A stretch of 64,000 nucleotides of DNA from Sarcocystis neurona (GCA_000727475.1 KL647302.1:289242-353241), one strand, 5' to 3'. Shown: positions 27,232-38,855, numbered from the stretch's first letter. Numbers and translations: made by a program. The notes: generated by a model from the letters alone, not told the origin.

Positions 27232-28867
27232 CTGAAAATCTGTGAGCCGTTAGTAGCTTCGTATCGATCTCCCAAATAATAGGCAGACGCACTCACAGAT
27301 AACCTTGGACATCATCATGTGTAGGTGTCTATTAAAACTGTACAAATATAGATACGTACGTGTACCCACGTATACACAGGCGTGTGTATCTCTCTACCTC
27401 CCTCTACACATATACACACATGATACAGACTTGTCCGTATAGAGACTGACTGGTCGTACTTTTCTCTAAATTTCAACCAGCACCATCCGAACGCAACTGT
27501 ACGTACAGCTGAAATCACTTCTCTTGAGCGGACACAAAGGTGGCTCCTCTTCCCCTACAAAATGGGAACCACCGGTGGACGCGTTGCTGAAGTCACCTCG
27601 CTTCACCCCTACTATGATGCACATACACCCGACAACGTCTGTCTCCCCTTGAGAGCGTCGAGTGTCTCCACAAGCGTTTTTAGCCTGCTGCACGTGTCGA
27701 AAAGCTCCTTTGGCTACTTTTTACTACGTTCACAAACGTGGCACTGCTGCGTCCGCTCCTCTGCAGAGGCCGTCTCTAGCAGCAGTGCTTGGATTACACC
27801 TTCCTAGTCACATATATACATATACGTCGACTCAATATCTACCCAGTATATATCTCTACATATCTACACAACATACAGATCAAGACATATTACACACCTG
27901 TACAACATACGATTCTGACTCGCTCATACACTTGCGTTCGCTGCATTACACGTACAGGGCAGGCGGGAGCAGGCGCACGTACAACAAGCTGGATGAAGAC
28001 TGCGTAACGAAGACGCGCGCGTGCGTCGTATAACTGCCCTCCTGCTGCCGCGCCTTGACTCCAGCGTGTCGCCATCACGGAGTTATTCACTACAAGGAAG
28101 ATGATGAATATTCCTTCCCGTTTCTTCTGCTTATTTCATTCGTGTTCTGTCCGGCGCCGGCACCTCCTCCCACGTGCCTCTCCGCTGCTGCGCGGCTGTC
28201 TTCGAGCCGTGTGACCTTCTCCTGCACGCCACTGTCCACGTACGTGGCGCGCACATTCCGAGGTGGCGTGTACGTACGCCGAAGCTTGGGTGTACATACA
28301 CCGCGGATGAGGAGACATGAGGCACGTACGTCTGCTAGGAAAACACTGCTGCAGTGTGCATGCAATAGGAAACGGAAAATTGCAGTACCTGTATATTCCC
28401 TTCTAGAGAGGCTACAGGCGTCCCACACATGTACATTCATCCTGCTGCTGTTATACAAACCCAGACAAAGCGATGTCCGCCAGTGTGTCTCTCCTGCGAC
28501 TGCGTCTCGGCATAACAGAGGGCGGCAACGCTAGAACAGCTCCCCCACCAAGCATCTGCAGCGCTTACAGTAGCAACAGCAGCCGAACAAGAAAGCAAGA
28601 CGGCAACAGTCGCAGCGACGACAGCCCCAGCAGTAGGACCGCCACGGCCGCAGCAGCACCGCTGCTACGAATTGCAGCAGCATCGAAAAGACGAGGATCA
28701 ACAGCAGCGGCACCGAAAGCACCAGCAGAAGAATAATAGCACGTGCTCCACCAACCCCCGCCGTAGTCGCAGCAGTACACAAGGGGAAAAGAAGAGAGTG
28801 GCAGGGACTGCCGCAGAGAAGGAGCAAAGATGAAGCGCAGCAGTAATGGAGTCGAAGGCGGCCTCCT
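27232..28867. other. Spacer with paired GTGTACRTAC elements
   Basis: This stretch holds TA and CA-type repeats (27330-27440 and 27808-27900) and two near-palindromic GTGTAC-type elements at 28265-28280 and 28288-28302. 28560-28740 is CAG-rich on the plus strand. A plus-strand frame 27562-27807 starting MGTTGGRVAEVTSL is open for 81 codons without motifs. I support no gene. Confidence 0.4.
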
Positions 28868-29329
28868 TCACGCAGCTGCTGCTTTTTCCGCCGTCGCAGC
28901 CACCGGCCCCTCGACACCAGCAGCTACCGCCTGTGGAGGAGTGGCAGCTGCAGGATGAGGTGTCTGCGCAGGAGATGAAGCACCACCAGGAGGAGTACCC
29001 GCAGCACCAGTCATAGACTGCATTGCCTTGGGTGGCGGAAGCCGAGGAGGAGGAGCCTTGAGCGGCGGCGGCGCGGTAACAGCAACAGCTACTTGCGGTG
29101 TCCTGTCTCCTGCAGGAGATACGCCTCCTGCACCAGGAGGAGTTGTTGCAGGAACAGCAGGGCCGCCATGAGGGGGAGTGCCAACAGCAGCGCCCTCCGC
29201 TCCACCTGCTGCGCCGGAGCCGGTCGTCGCCAGCAGACGCTCCGCAGCACCTGAGGCTGCCGACTCCGTTGCTGCGCCGGGCTCTGCGACAACACCAGCA
29301 ACACAAGCAGCAACGACACCGCTGCACAA
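28868..29329 (-). CDS. Pro/Ala/Gly-rich frame, candidate 3' exon
   Basis: A minus-strand frame is open for about 153 codons and ends at a TGA at 28868-28870. The product is rich in Ala, Pro, Gly and Thr, with PPPLKAPPPRLPPPKAMQSM near its middle and a C-terminus of EKAAAA. It has no homopolymer longer than four. Its Pro codons do not come from the CAG repeat, which argues against pure repeat translation. It lies downstream of the MGNC exon at 32768-32996 on the same strand and could be the last exon of that gene, but no intermediate exons are proven. Confidence 0.35.
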   Translation of the reverse strand: MCSGVVAACVAGVVAEPGAATESAASGAAERLLATTGSGAAGGAEGAAVGTPPHGGPAVPATTPPGAGGVSPAGDRTPQVAVAVTAPPPLKAPPPRLPPPKAMQSMTGAAGTPPGGASSPAQTPHPAAATPPQAVAAGVEGPVAATAEKAAAA

Positions 29330-32300
29330 GGACGCAGGACCACAAGAAGACGGGCAAAAGACGAAGAAGCGAAAGCGGGAAGCAAACGCTCAGCAACTGC
29401 AACGGTCCGCACAATGGAAGCAGCACACCTGCATGGCTGACCCCCTACCATACAGTATACATGTAATGATATACATACATATATGCGTGGGGTTAATATA
29501 CAGGGAGGCGAGAGTTTATTTGGACAACGCAGACGTAAGGGAATGCGATAGGGGTTTCTGGGAGTCCACGCTTCCCCTGCACAGACGCAGAGAGAGCAGA
29601 CAAATGATAAAAGCAGCTGCCGCAGCGATCCCAACAGCAGCAACCGGAGCAGCCCGCGCTGCAGAACCAACGGCAGCAGCCAGCCACTCAGCACGGCAGC
29701 GGGGGGGCAGACGAGCGCGCAGCAGCTGCACCGGCAACCGCAGGAAAGAAGAGTGACAGCAGCAGTAGGTGCAGCGCTGCAAAATCCGCAGAAAAGAAAA
29801 TGAACGAAGCAGCAGCAGCAGCAATCACCCGCAGCTGCACGGGCATGCAGAACACGCTGAAAAAGTGTACACAAAACAAAGGCCACCCGAACGAAGCAAA
29901 CAAACATCTGCTTCGGCTGTGGCTTCCGTCTGCTATGCTGCTTCTGCGTATCTTCATCTGCTCTCTTACATTCGACTCGTAGTCGCGCACGCAAAATATG
30001 TGACGAAAGGGGCAGTCGAACATGACACTAGCAAGCAAGAACATGTGTGTACAAAAGCAGTTGCGAGGGTAGCTGCAGCTCAATAGGAATAACAAACCGC
30101 ACTATTCCGCTGCGGAGAGGAGATGTAATGACGCACACCTATACACGTATATATAGATATAGATATAGATAGGCGGATAAATAGGGGTGCGCTGTCGTAT
30201 ATACATACGTATACATATACACACTTGTAAGTGTATGTAAGCACGCCAGAAAACGATTCGCAGACATAGTACATGTAATGAATTCATAGAACACATAGGC
30301 ACATATATATATGTATGTATATACGCGTACGGATATTGTCGGAGGACACAGGCGCGTACGGATATTGTCAGAGGACAGAGGCGTAGACCGCAGACCAGGA
30401 AAAAATTGAACGAAGGCTTCATTTCGTAGCTTCAGAAAGACAAGGTGATAAGGGCAGACGGCAGCAGCACAGCAACGGCAAGGCGGCAGCAGCACCGACA
30501 GAGAACATCGGCAGCAGCAGCGGCTAGCGGAAAGACAAGAAGAATGGGACACCCCAGGAAACGCAGCAGGAAGGAGCAAACGAAGAGAAACCACACACGC
30601 AGCAAGAGGGACGGGAAGACGCAGCAGGAGGAGGAAGAAGAGACGTACACGGAGAAAAGAAGCAAGGCGTCAATAAAATTAAAGACGTGGACCCACAGAA
30701 TCACGACGCAGAGTCTTGCCACACACGCAGATGGCCAAAAGCCAGGGAGAACCGCGGGCGCCGCCAAGGAATTTGCAGCACAAACGACAGTGGCTTTACG
30801 TACGTGTGCACACGTGAACATACACATACATGTATGGGTGCAAAAATTAGTATGGACGTATATATATATATATGCATATGCGTATTATATATACGTGTAT
30901 TCATATATATATGTGAATAAAATTGTACGTTATAAAGTGTTCACGCATTGGTGTCCGCATATAGGCATCCGCGTTCTGGAGAACACAGATGCACAACAGC
31001 CGGGGAGGACCGGTGGAACAGGCACGACACGAGCCGCAGCAGGGCAGCACGGAGAGCAGGTGGACTTCACCCGGCAGTCGAAGCAGCAGGTGGCCACAGA
31101 AGTATCCAGGGAAGCCAATGCCACACACTGTTGTTCGTGGGGGCGAGAGAAAGCAACAGGGAGGGAGGTATGAAGGAGCAGCAGCGGCAACGTGAGCAAC
31201 AACAGCAGTGCAGGCACCAACAGGAGCACTGCAAGGGACAGCAGCAGGAGTGCGAGCACCAACAGCAGCGTCTGTCCGCGTGTACCTGTGTGGGTGTCTA
31301 CACCTGTACGCACACCGGCACATAGACAGAAGAATATATGCATGACGGCATCAGTATACACGTACATGCATATGTACACGAGATTCATTGCACGTGTATA
31401 CACGCCTGCCTATCTATCTCGTTCTATACACCGCTAGAAACGTTAGCAGGCGCTCGGAAGCTACTGCCCTGAAGCAACGAGACGCTTTATTCGTTTCCTT
31501 CGCGCGTGCCCCGTGCACCGTTGTGCTGTCGCCCATCGTCTCTTCGGGTGTACGTACGCCTCCTTACACAGTAGTAACGGCAACGACACTTCGGAGGCAC
31601 ACCGGTCCCCTGCTTACAAGTAAGAACCGACGTATGCATACCTCACGCCGTGCAAGACGCAACAGCAGCATCAGGAGTAGTACGACCGGCAGCAACACCC
31701 CGGAAGCAGCACCACCCCTTTGTGCAACAACAGAAGCCCGCACAACAAGGAGGGTAGCACCAGCACAGCAGTCGGAACAGCAACACTGCAGCAGATACCG
31801 TAGCGTGTAGCAGTACGGTAGCGTGGCAATGCGTCAGCAAAAGCAGCAGCAGAGCACCAAAACACCCCAACCCTCGGGAAAGCAGGGCTTGCCACAGCAG
31901 CAGGCAGCGTGCAACAGCAGCTGCAGGGCAGCAGCCTCGCAGAAACACCCGCACGGCGCTTTTGCAGCAGCCTGAGCTCCACATCAATCGTAGGAGGGAT
32001 GCAACACCACGTACGTGCGACAAGGGCAGCCACACAGCAATCGCAACCCCGCCGGCAGCAGTTGAATAATGCAAGCGTAGCCTACACGGCGTACGTATGC
32101 GGTCTCCTGACGTGCCATCATCCACACGAAGAAACGACCTAAGCCTTTTACTGGAAAATTAAAGAAGCGAGCACCACGGTCAAACGTCCCAATGGCACAC
32201 GCAACAAGGGCTAGCAACACGGAGCGGCAAGCGAACAGACGTTCCGTCTCACTTTCGGCAGCAGCAGAAGTCCGGACCCCCGATACTCGCAGCACAATGT

Positions 32301-32767
32301 TAGAGGAGTAGCGGAGGCAGAGAAGTATACCGACAAAAAAGACACGGTGGGTGACCAGCCGCAGCAGCAGCACAAGCGTCGTTGCACAAGAGCTGCAGCA
32401 TATACAGACACGTACATCACTAGGGGGAGAAGGCGGGTGATCGCAGCAGAACTGATGGGCAGACACGGTCGAGCGCAGCTAGATACATAGGCGGGTCGGA
32501 CAGCAGCAACACATATACGTCGACACCGTGGAGCGAGCAGCCCTGATAGGTGTACGTTTTGAGGGACACGAAAAAAACGTGATAGACACGCTGGAGAGGA
32601 GGATCACGACGAGATAGCTGTGCTGCACGGACGAAGCACCTAGAGACACCTGCAGTAAAAACTGCAGCAAGTCCATACAGCCGGCCACAACAAACCGTGT
32701 ATGTGCTCGAACGTTTCTTGTTCTAACTGCTTCTGCGGGCCTCCTGTGCACATTTCTCTCCACCTAC
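29330..32767. other. CAG/CTG-rich, intron-like interval on the minus strand
   Basis: Most of this stretch is CAG-rich on plus, hence CTG-rich on minus, as recognised introns in this window are on their sense strands. Blocks are near 29620-29830, 30450-30620, 31000-31270, 31660-31930 and 32230-32400. TA runs are at 30143-30170 and 30855-30910. Minus-strand frames include FFNFPVKGLGRFFVW near 32120-32180 and IDVELRLLQKRRAGVSARL near 31940-32000, which might be exon fragments but lack clean splice sites. Confidence 0.4.
30325..30382. repeat. 29-bp tandem duplication
   Basis: Two near-identical copies start at 30325 and 30354. Each begins GCGTACGGATATTGTC and continues with (G/A)GAGGACA(C/G)AGGC. 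Only two substitutions separate them, so the duplication is recent. It has no coding role that I can see. Confidence 0.8.
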
Positions 32768-32996
32768 CTGCTCCAGAGGGAGGAGGGGGAGGAGTGGAAA
32801 GCGGCGCTTCGTCTGTTCTATTGACAGGAGGAGAGGCTGTACACGACGAGGGCGCCCCTGGTGGTGCTTTGCTCTCCTCGCCTGCTTTACTGCTGCTAAG
32901 GTTCAGAGGATCTGCTCGTCCTGCCGCACCGGACGCAGAGGGGTGCTCCCCCGTTGCGCTGGTCGTCCTGGCCTGGCTTGAGAGGCAGTTTCCCAT
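32768..32996 (-). CDS. First exon of a probably N-myristoylated protein (MGNC start)
   Basis: ATG at 32994-32996 opens MGNCLSSQARTTSATGEHPS on the minus strand. Met-Gly-Asn-Cys with Ser at position 6 is a classical N-myristoylation signal, and Cys4 is a typical palmitoylation partner. Such dual acylation anchors apicomplexan proteins to the plasma membrane or inner membrane complex. The exon continues with a Ser/Pro/Ala-rich, disordered-looking segment to SGA and a good GTAGGT donor at 32767, phase 1. The sense strand upstream is CTG-rich, giving Leu/Cys runs in read-through, so the ATG is a believable start. Downstream exons are unresolved, so the protein family is unknown; IMC sub-compartment proteins, kinases and phosphatases are all possible. 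Confidence 0.55.
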
Positions 32997-33828
32997 GGTG
33001 ACGGCTTCTGGAAAGACCAGGCGTTGCAGCAGGGCCCGTAGGAGGAACGCCACCAGCAGCAGCAAGAGGGTGAGGCAGAAGAAGAGGGGCACACCGGCAA
33101 GGACTGCAGCGGCCGCAACAGGGTAACAGCAGTCGCAGCGAAAACAGTACAAGCGACAGCAGCACACGTAGCTGGAGCGGCAACAACGCGGGCAACACGA
33201 GGCACACAGCGGGGAGCGGGAGCAGCAGAAGCACCAGAAGGTGCTGCAGGAGTAGAACAGAAGGCACCACGCACAGCAGCAGTACGTTGTGAACCGGCGC
33301 AGCGGTGAAGGAAGGTGATACGAAGAGCGACAGCAGCGGAGAGAGCGACCAGGCGCGCCGGCGACGAGAGATACGCGGTACAGAGCGAGGAGCACGCGTG
33401 CGGCTGCTGCCGCTCCTCCTTCTCCTCGCGGAACCGTACAGTCGTTCCAAAAGAAGGGATGTGAACAAGCACGGAACGAGGGAAGGAGGATGTGGAAAAG
33501 CGCACGCTCACTTCAAGGGTCCATTAAACAGGAAAGCGGCTGCGGCAGCAGGTCAGCAGGAGGCGAAGCGAGCCCACTGAGAGCAGCGGCGACAGGTGCA
33601 GCGGCAGCAGGGACGTCGAGAGGAGTACGTAGACGGAGTGTGACGACGGTGGACAATTGCCACAACAAACAAAGAAAAAACTCGCGACGGACGTGGGTTC
33701 GCAAAAGGAAAAAGTTTGGTGCACCCTGGCTGCACGCACTGCAGCTAGCGAAGCCTCCTTCAGTACTTCCACAGCAACGACAGAAGCAGAAGTAGCGTAG
33801 CGATGCTGCTACTGCCGCTACTGCTCCT

Positions 33829-34386
33829 GTGATGTCCAGCAGGAGTCGTGACGGCAGGAGCAGCTCGAGCAGCCGTACCCGCAAAGCAGTAGTAGCAGCT
33901 CACGCAAGCAACTCAACCACCAACGGCTGTTGGCTGCCACGGCACGAGCAGCAGGACGCGGAGGCAGCAGCATCAGCAGCAGCAGCTGAAGAGTGTGACA
34001 CTAGCACCAGCACCAGCATCACCACCAGTGGCCGTGCCCCGGTGGCAGGTCGCCTCACGGCCAAGTTCCTAAAGCAGCTACGACGAAGGTCCAGGAAAGA
34101 TTATTCCTTGCTGCACGTACAGGAACACAGCGTCCCCGGAGCACGGCGGCACGGCAACTGCGCCGCATCTCTCGATGACAGGCCACCGGCATTAGCCGTC
34201 AGTGCAGTAGTACACCCGTCGCGACAGCACCACGAGCGGTCATCATCGCCCAGATTGCAACGAGCCACTGCAGGCAACAACACGAGAGAGGTCACTGCCG
34301 GGGGAACAAGTGCACCGCGCAGCAATCGAGACCGCGTTCCTCCTACACGAAGAGGAAGAGCGACGGAGCACCGCTCGCTTGCGTAG
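33829..34386 (+). CDS. Weak candidate Ser/Ala/Arg-rich ORF
   Basis: A 185-codon plus-strand frame starts MMSSRSRDGRSSSSSRTRKA. Its second half is not repetitive, with VAGRLTAKFLKQLRRRSRKD and SVPGARRHGNCAASLDDRPP, and it ends with RGRATEHRSLA. The first half is translated CAG repeat. No domain, signal peptide or splice support is visible. The opposite strand also has an open frame (34101-34457), so either strand or neither may be coding. Confidence 0.22.
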   Translation: MMSSRSRDGRSSSSSRTRKAVVAAHASNSTTNGCWLPRHEQQDAEAAASAAAAEECDTSTSTSITTSGRAPVAGRLTAKFLKQLRRRSRKDYSLLHVQEHSVPGARRHGNCAASLDDRPPALAVSAVVHPSRQHHERSSSPRLQRATAGNNTREVTAGGTSAPRSNRDRVPPTRRGRATEHRSLA

Positions 34387-34504
34387 ATGGTCCTGTCACT
34401 GGCCACGCCTCCGGTACCTCCCTTCCTTCCGCTGCTGCCTATGCCCCATACTACCAACTACGTCACGCAGAAAGTGAGCAACAGCAGCCACCCAGCAGCG
34501 ACAG

Positions 34505-34866
34505 AACTGGACTGCCCTGAGTAGAGTCCCAGGCAGTAATTGAGTACATCAAGGTATCACTACGTGGTGGTAGCGAAGGGCGTGCGCCTCACTGTTAGTC
34601 ACGACCGCATCAAGAGCAGTCAGGCGCACACGATACTGCGTAGTCGTAGACGCGGCATAACGGTCGCTTCTTCGCTACAACTGGACTGCCCTGAGGAGAG
34701 TCTCAGGCAGTAATTGAGTACATCGAGATACCACTACGTGGTGGTAGCGAAGGCGTGCGCGTCACTGTTAGTTGCGACCGCACCAAGGGCAGGCCAGCAA
34801 AGGCGCGTCGCACACCATACTGCGTGCGTAGTCGTAGACGCGGCATAACGGTCGCCTCTTCGCTAG
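34505..34866. repeat. Tandem repeat of about 174-187 bp with hairpin potential
   Basis: Unit one starts at 34505 and unit two at 34679; both start AACTGGACTGCCCTGAG and end with GCATAACGGTCGC followed by a CTTCGCTA block. Each holds two inverted repeats. One pairs an ACTGCC(C)TGAG arm with a CTCAGGCAGT arm; in unit one the second arm is CCCAGGCAGT, with one mismatch. The other pairs TACCAC (TATCAC in unit one) with GTGGTA around a TACGTG loop; that change would keep a G-U pair in RNA. There is no long reading frame. It could be a structured non-coding RNA pair or a degenerate satellite. Confidence 0.65.
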
Positions 34867-35191
34867 AAGTGCCGTGTGTAGGAGGAGGCCGCTACAAAAA
34901 CGATCAGCACCGTGTTACACTGAGGCGCCAGTGGGTTTTGTTCTGTCCGACTACACAGAGTACCCGCGTGTGACGACAACCCTGTGTGGTGCCTGCGGAG
35001 GATGCCTACCCCTTCTACCTACGTCTTCGCGAACGAATGCGTATGTCTGTGTATGCATGTATATCTTTCGTCACGATACACGCCTGTATGTACATAGACG
35101 AACCTCCTTACGTGTCAAGGTACGTGTGTGTCTACCTTTGCGTGTCTGTACGTGTAATCGTGTCTGTATGTGCGCGTGCACAAGTACTTAT

Positions 35192-35198
<7 letters not shown>

Positions 35199-35233
<35 letters not shown>

Positions 35234-35593
35234 NNNNNNNNNNNNNNNNNNNNNNNNNNNNNNNNNNNNNNNNNNNNNNNNNNNNNNNNNNNNNNNNNNN
35301 NNNNNNNNNNNNNNNNNNNNNNNNNNNNNNNNNNNNNNNNNNNNNNNNNNNNNNNNNNNNNNNNNNNNNNNNNNNNNNNNNNNNNNNNNNNNNNNNNNNN
35401 NNNNNNNNNNNNNNNNNNNNNNNNNNNNNNNNNNNNNNNNNNNNNNNNNNNNNNNNNNNNNNNNNNNNNNNNNNNNNNNNNNNNNNNNNNNNNNNNNNNN
35501 NNNNNNNNNNNNNNNNNNNNNNNNNNNNNNNNNNNNNNNNNNNNNNNNNNNNNNNNNNNNNNNNNNNNNNNNNNNNNNNNNNNNNNNNNNNNN

Positions 35594-35636
<43 letters not shown>
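35199..35636. repeat. TA microsatellite enclosing a 360-N assembly gap
   Basis: TA dinucleotides run from about 35199 to 35233, then 360 unknown bases (35234-35593), then TA again to about 35636. Both edges are the same repeat, so the gap is probably an unresolved longer TA array. Its true length cannot be read. Confidence 0.95.
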
Positions 35637-35643
<7 letters not shown>

Positions 35644-36980
35644 GCACGTACGTGTGTAATTTCGAAATGTACTTGGTCGTGTGCGAATAGACGCCTACAT
35701 ATCCCTATGTATACACCTATGTAACCATATATGTCCTGTATATATACCACGGACCAAAATACATTGCTTCGATGCACCGCCGCGGATTTTTTTGTCGCCA
35801 CGCACACCTGCGCCCCGCTGTCCCCTGCGGGTATCTTCCTCTCAACCACATAAACTTATGCACACGCTCTTAACAAGCAAGCGCGAACCCCGTGTACTTG
35901 CTGCGATCTGGCCTGCAGCACCACCAGCAAGCGGCTCCATTTTCCGATTCCGCTAGACCCACGTGTGCACCCACCCACAACGGACACACTACTTATGTTC
36001 TATGTGAAGAGCGACGACCTAGGCGGGCGGGCCCTGGATTCAGAGAGGGGGAACCTGCGCGTGTGTCGCTCATAGAGGTATATGGTAATAAATAGATAGA
36101 AGTGCGGAACGCGAACAACCCACAGTATGCCTACAGAACATACATACGTATACGTACCCGAGGTCCTCAGAAAGATTAACTTGCATGTACCTCAGAGCTC
36201 ACACCAAGCAGACGCGTACCTCACAGTGCACTTCCATCCGCAGGATATCTATCTACCTATATATATATCTATATATATGCACCTAGATTACACATCAGAC
36301 GACATGAAGGTATACATATGCACACGCCGGTAGACAGGTGAATATACTTTCACAGAGAGCAGGTCGCGACAGCGTAGTAATAATGTCGGGGTCAGTGCGA
36401 CTGCAGCGGCACACGAGGCTCAGCAAAATTTGTCGAAGAAAGCAAGTAGGTGCATGGTTTGTAGCAGGCGGACGATGCTTTCGGTGAAAGAACTGAATGT
36501 CCGCCCCTATGTGGCTTGTGCATCCTGCTACGCGCTGCACGGTAGGAAAAGCTTGCTGTCCCGGTGCACGTGTGAAGTGCGAATGTGCGCACATGTTTCA
36601 GTGGAAGCAGCTGCCGGCTCTGTTGGAGAGGTGGAGCGTGTCCAAACACAGCTTTAGGGAACGGCGTGCTTGCATTACCCAGTTCGCCCATCCGCTTATC
36701 CATGCATGCGCATCTCTAGAAACAAGTGTACATACGTACGCAGTGAGTACGAACTTCTGTGCGTTCACACTATGCAACATGTTTACGGACTACTGCGTAG
36801 TCCGGACTACTGCGACTACGCACTACACGGATGAAGGAGTGCATATTACAGTCGGTAAGATAACAGATTTATACGTAATTGTGATACATCGATTCATCCT
36901 TGTGTCGACAATTTCTACCACTGGTACGTAACTGCAACGTGTCCGCATTCTCCTGACCGGTGGACACAGGCAGGCAGCCG

Positions 36981-37112
36981 TGTCTGAAGTCCGCCTCGTT
37001 GAAGCGTCCACTGCGTTTCAGCACCAATAAAAACGTACCACCTGCATGTCTGAAGTGTGCCTCATAAAAACGACCACCCCACCTAGGCAAGAATAAGTAA
37101 GCACCATCTGCA
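36981..37112. repeat. Imperfect 66-bp tandem duplication
   Basis: Copies start at 36981 and 37047, both with TGTCTGAAGT and both ending near CCTGCA/TCTGCA. On the minus strand they give matching peptides (GGRFYEAHFRHAG and SGRFNEADFRHG), but the frame has no other sign of being coding. Confidence 0.55.
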
Positions 37113-38195
37113 TTTCCCGACAGATATCCACAAGAAAATCCACAGGAGTGGGACGACGGAGAAAATGTAGCTTCTCTGTGTATCACCATGGCTAACTTGA
37201 TGGATCAGGACAGGACAATGAAACGGCGGCTACTTTGCAGTAATGTTTAAGTTCTAATTTCAGAACGTGGGTACGCCTATATGCTCATCCATCAATTCTC
37301 ACGTGTACACTGAACCAAAGGCTGTCTTCTGCAGCGTTTGCAATTGGTACAATCTCTTGGTAGGCGAGCAGAACCACAAATTGACGCAGGCATAAAGACT
37401 AGCTCGTGGGAGAGGACGACACGACACATGCATACCCAGAAATCGGGGTGAATCCATGTGCACAACGTGTGACGGAGATGCCTAAAGATACTTTTCATGT
37501 AGAGCTAGGAAGACGAAGGCATGAAAAAGTGACAACCACTTGGAATTAGGAAGAGACGGGTGTAGAGGTATCTGTATATGAATATTTGATGTGCTACTTA
37601 GGTGGCGGCGTATGAATCGCGCCGGCCACAGAGACAGCAGAAGGCGTGCGTGGGTCAAGAAAGAAGTCCTGATGGCAAAGCAACACCTGTGCACGAGAAG
37701 CATACAACAACTAACTTTGCACGCAAGTATCGTCGGTACTGTCTCCCGCGGCAGTGCTAAGAATACACCTTCTACATGCGCAGTATCTGGCGATGGTCGT
37801 CAACATCACCTGTCACGACAGTAAGTGATACGGTTCTCCCCTACTTCCCCCTGCACAAATTTAACAATCTTGACGAGCGCACACGGAGCCTACTCGTCCA
37901 GAGTCGCTGGTCTACTACAGTTGGCCTTCTTGGGAACACCCGTGGAGGCTCACAGACCTCCTGAGTCCTCCTCTTACTTTTGCGACCGGATTGTGGATTG
38001 TGAACGTGGCTGATGCTGTTTCACTCATGATGCTTGCGGTGTGTTTGCTATTTCTGCTGTGACTGGCATCCCTGCGATTGATGCTGCTAGATGCCGCTCT
38101 CTGTGGTGCTTCCACATCGTAGACAATACCGCACTTTTTACAGCACTTCTTTTTTCTGCTTCAGCGGGACTAACTGAGACCCGCACTCGTTAGTT

Positions 38196-38249
38196 CAGCG
38201 CACATGCTCATGCGGCCGCGCTCAGCGCACATGCTCACGCGGCCGCGCT
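38196..38249. repeat. 27-bp tandem duplication with NotI-type GC core
   Basis: Two head-to-tail copies start CAGCGCACATGCTCA and end GCGGCCGCGCT, at 38196-38222 and 38223-38249, differing by one base. GC-rich and inside an otherwise AT-richer spacer. Confidence 0.85.
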
Positions 38250-38746
38250 CACAGAGTTGACTTTTGTCCTGTCTTCACATCTTACGGTTATGTTGGCTTA
38301 AATATTTGTTGTCGACAATGGTTTTGCAACGTCATGGAAATGACGAATAGCAGACTGACACATCGGACACGAAACTCTCCAAAATATCTGGCCGCGCGGT
38401 TCGGCCGTTACCAGTCAGAGGGCGTATCTACTAAACGAAACTCAAAAAAATGTAGACAGCGTGAGTTACTGACGTTCGTGGATAAAAAATGCCGAAACAA
38501 CTGCCAAAAAAACCGCTTCTCCACAAGTGCGTACATCCGCGCAAACACGCGTATGCGCCTGACGTCTACCAACCGATGTACGACAAAACTGCATACATGC
38601 AAAGACACGATGATACACAAGTATCCACAAAAAGAACACTACCCGTGTGAAACACCGCGCACGAGTATTTGCCTGCACGTGTGTTTCTCTCCCTCTCTGT
38701 CTCTCTATGTATGTATATATATGTATGTATAGACATACACAGAAAC

Positions 38747-38855
38747 AAATCATCAAACAATGCAGGCACACATCGAGTAGCCGACACTAAATGTACACAT
38801 ACGGAAGTAAATCATCAAACCATGCAGGCACACATCGACCAGTCGACAGGAAATG
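38747..38855. repeat. 62-bp tandem duplication
   Basis: Copies start at 38747 and 38809 with AAATCATCAAAC(A/C)ATGCAG and share the following GCACACATCGA block before diverging. No coding frame is supported. Confidence 0.75.

Noticed and set aside
34505..34866. CRISPR array or tRNA cluster
   Set aside because: There are only two long direct units with no spacers. There is no cloverleaf, and CRISPR is not expected in a eukaryotic nuclear genome.
36430..36657. Possible zinc finger (CMVCSRR and CASC)
   Set aside because: Cys spacing does not fit a known finger, no splice context was found, and the frame is short in a gene-poor spacer.
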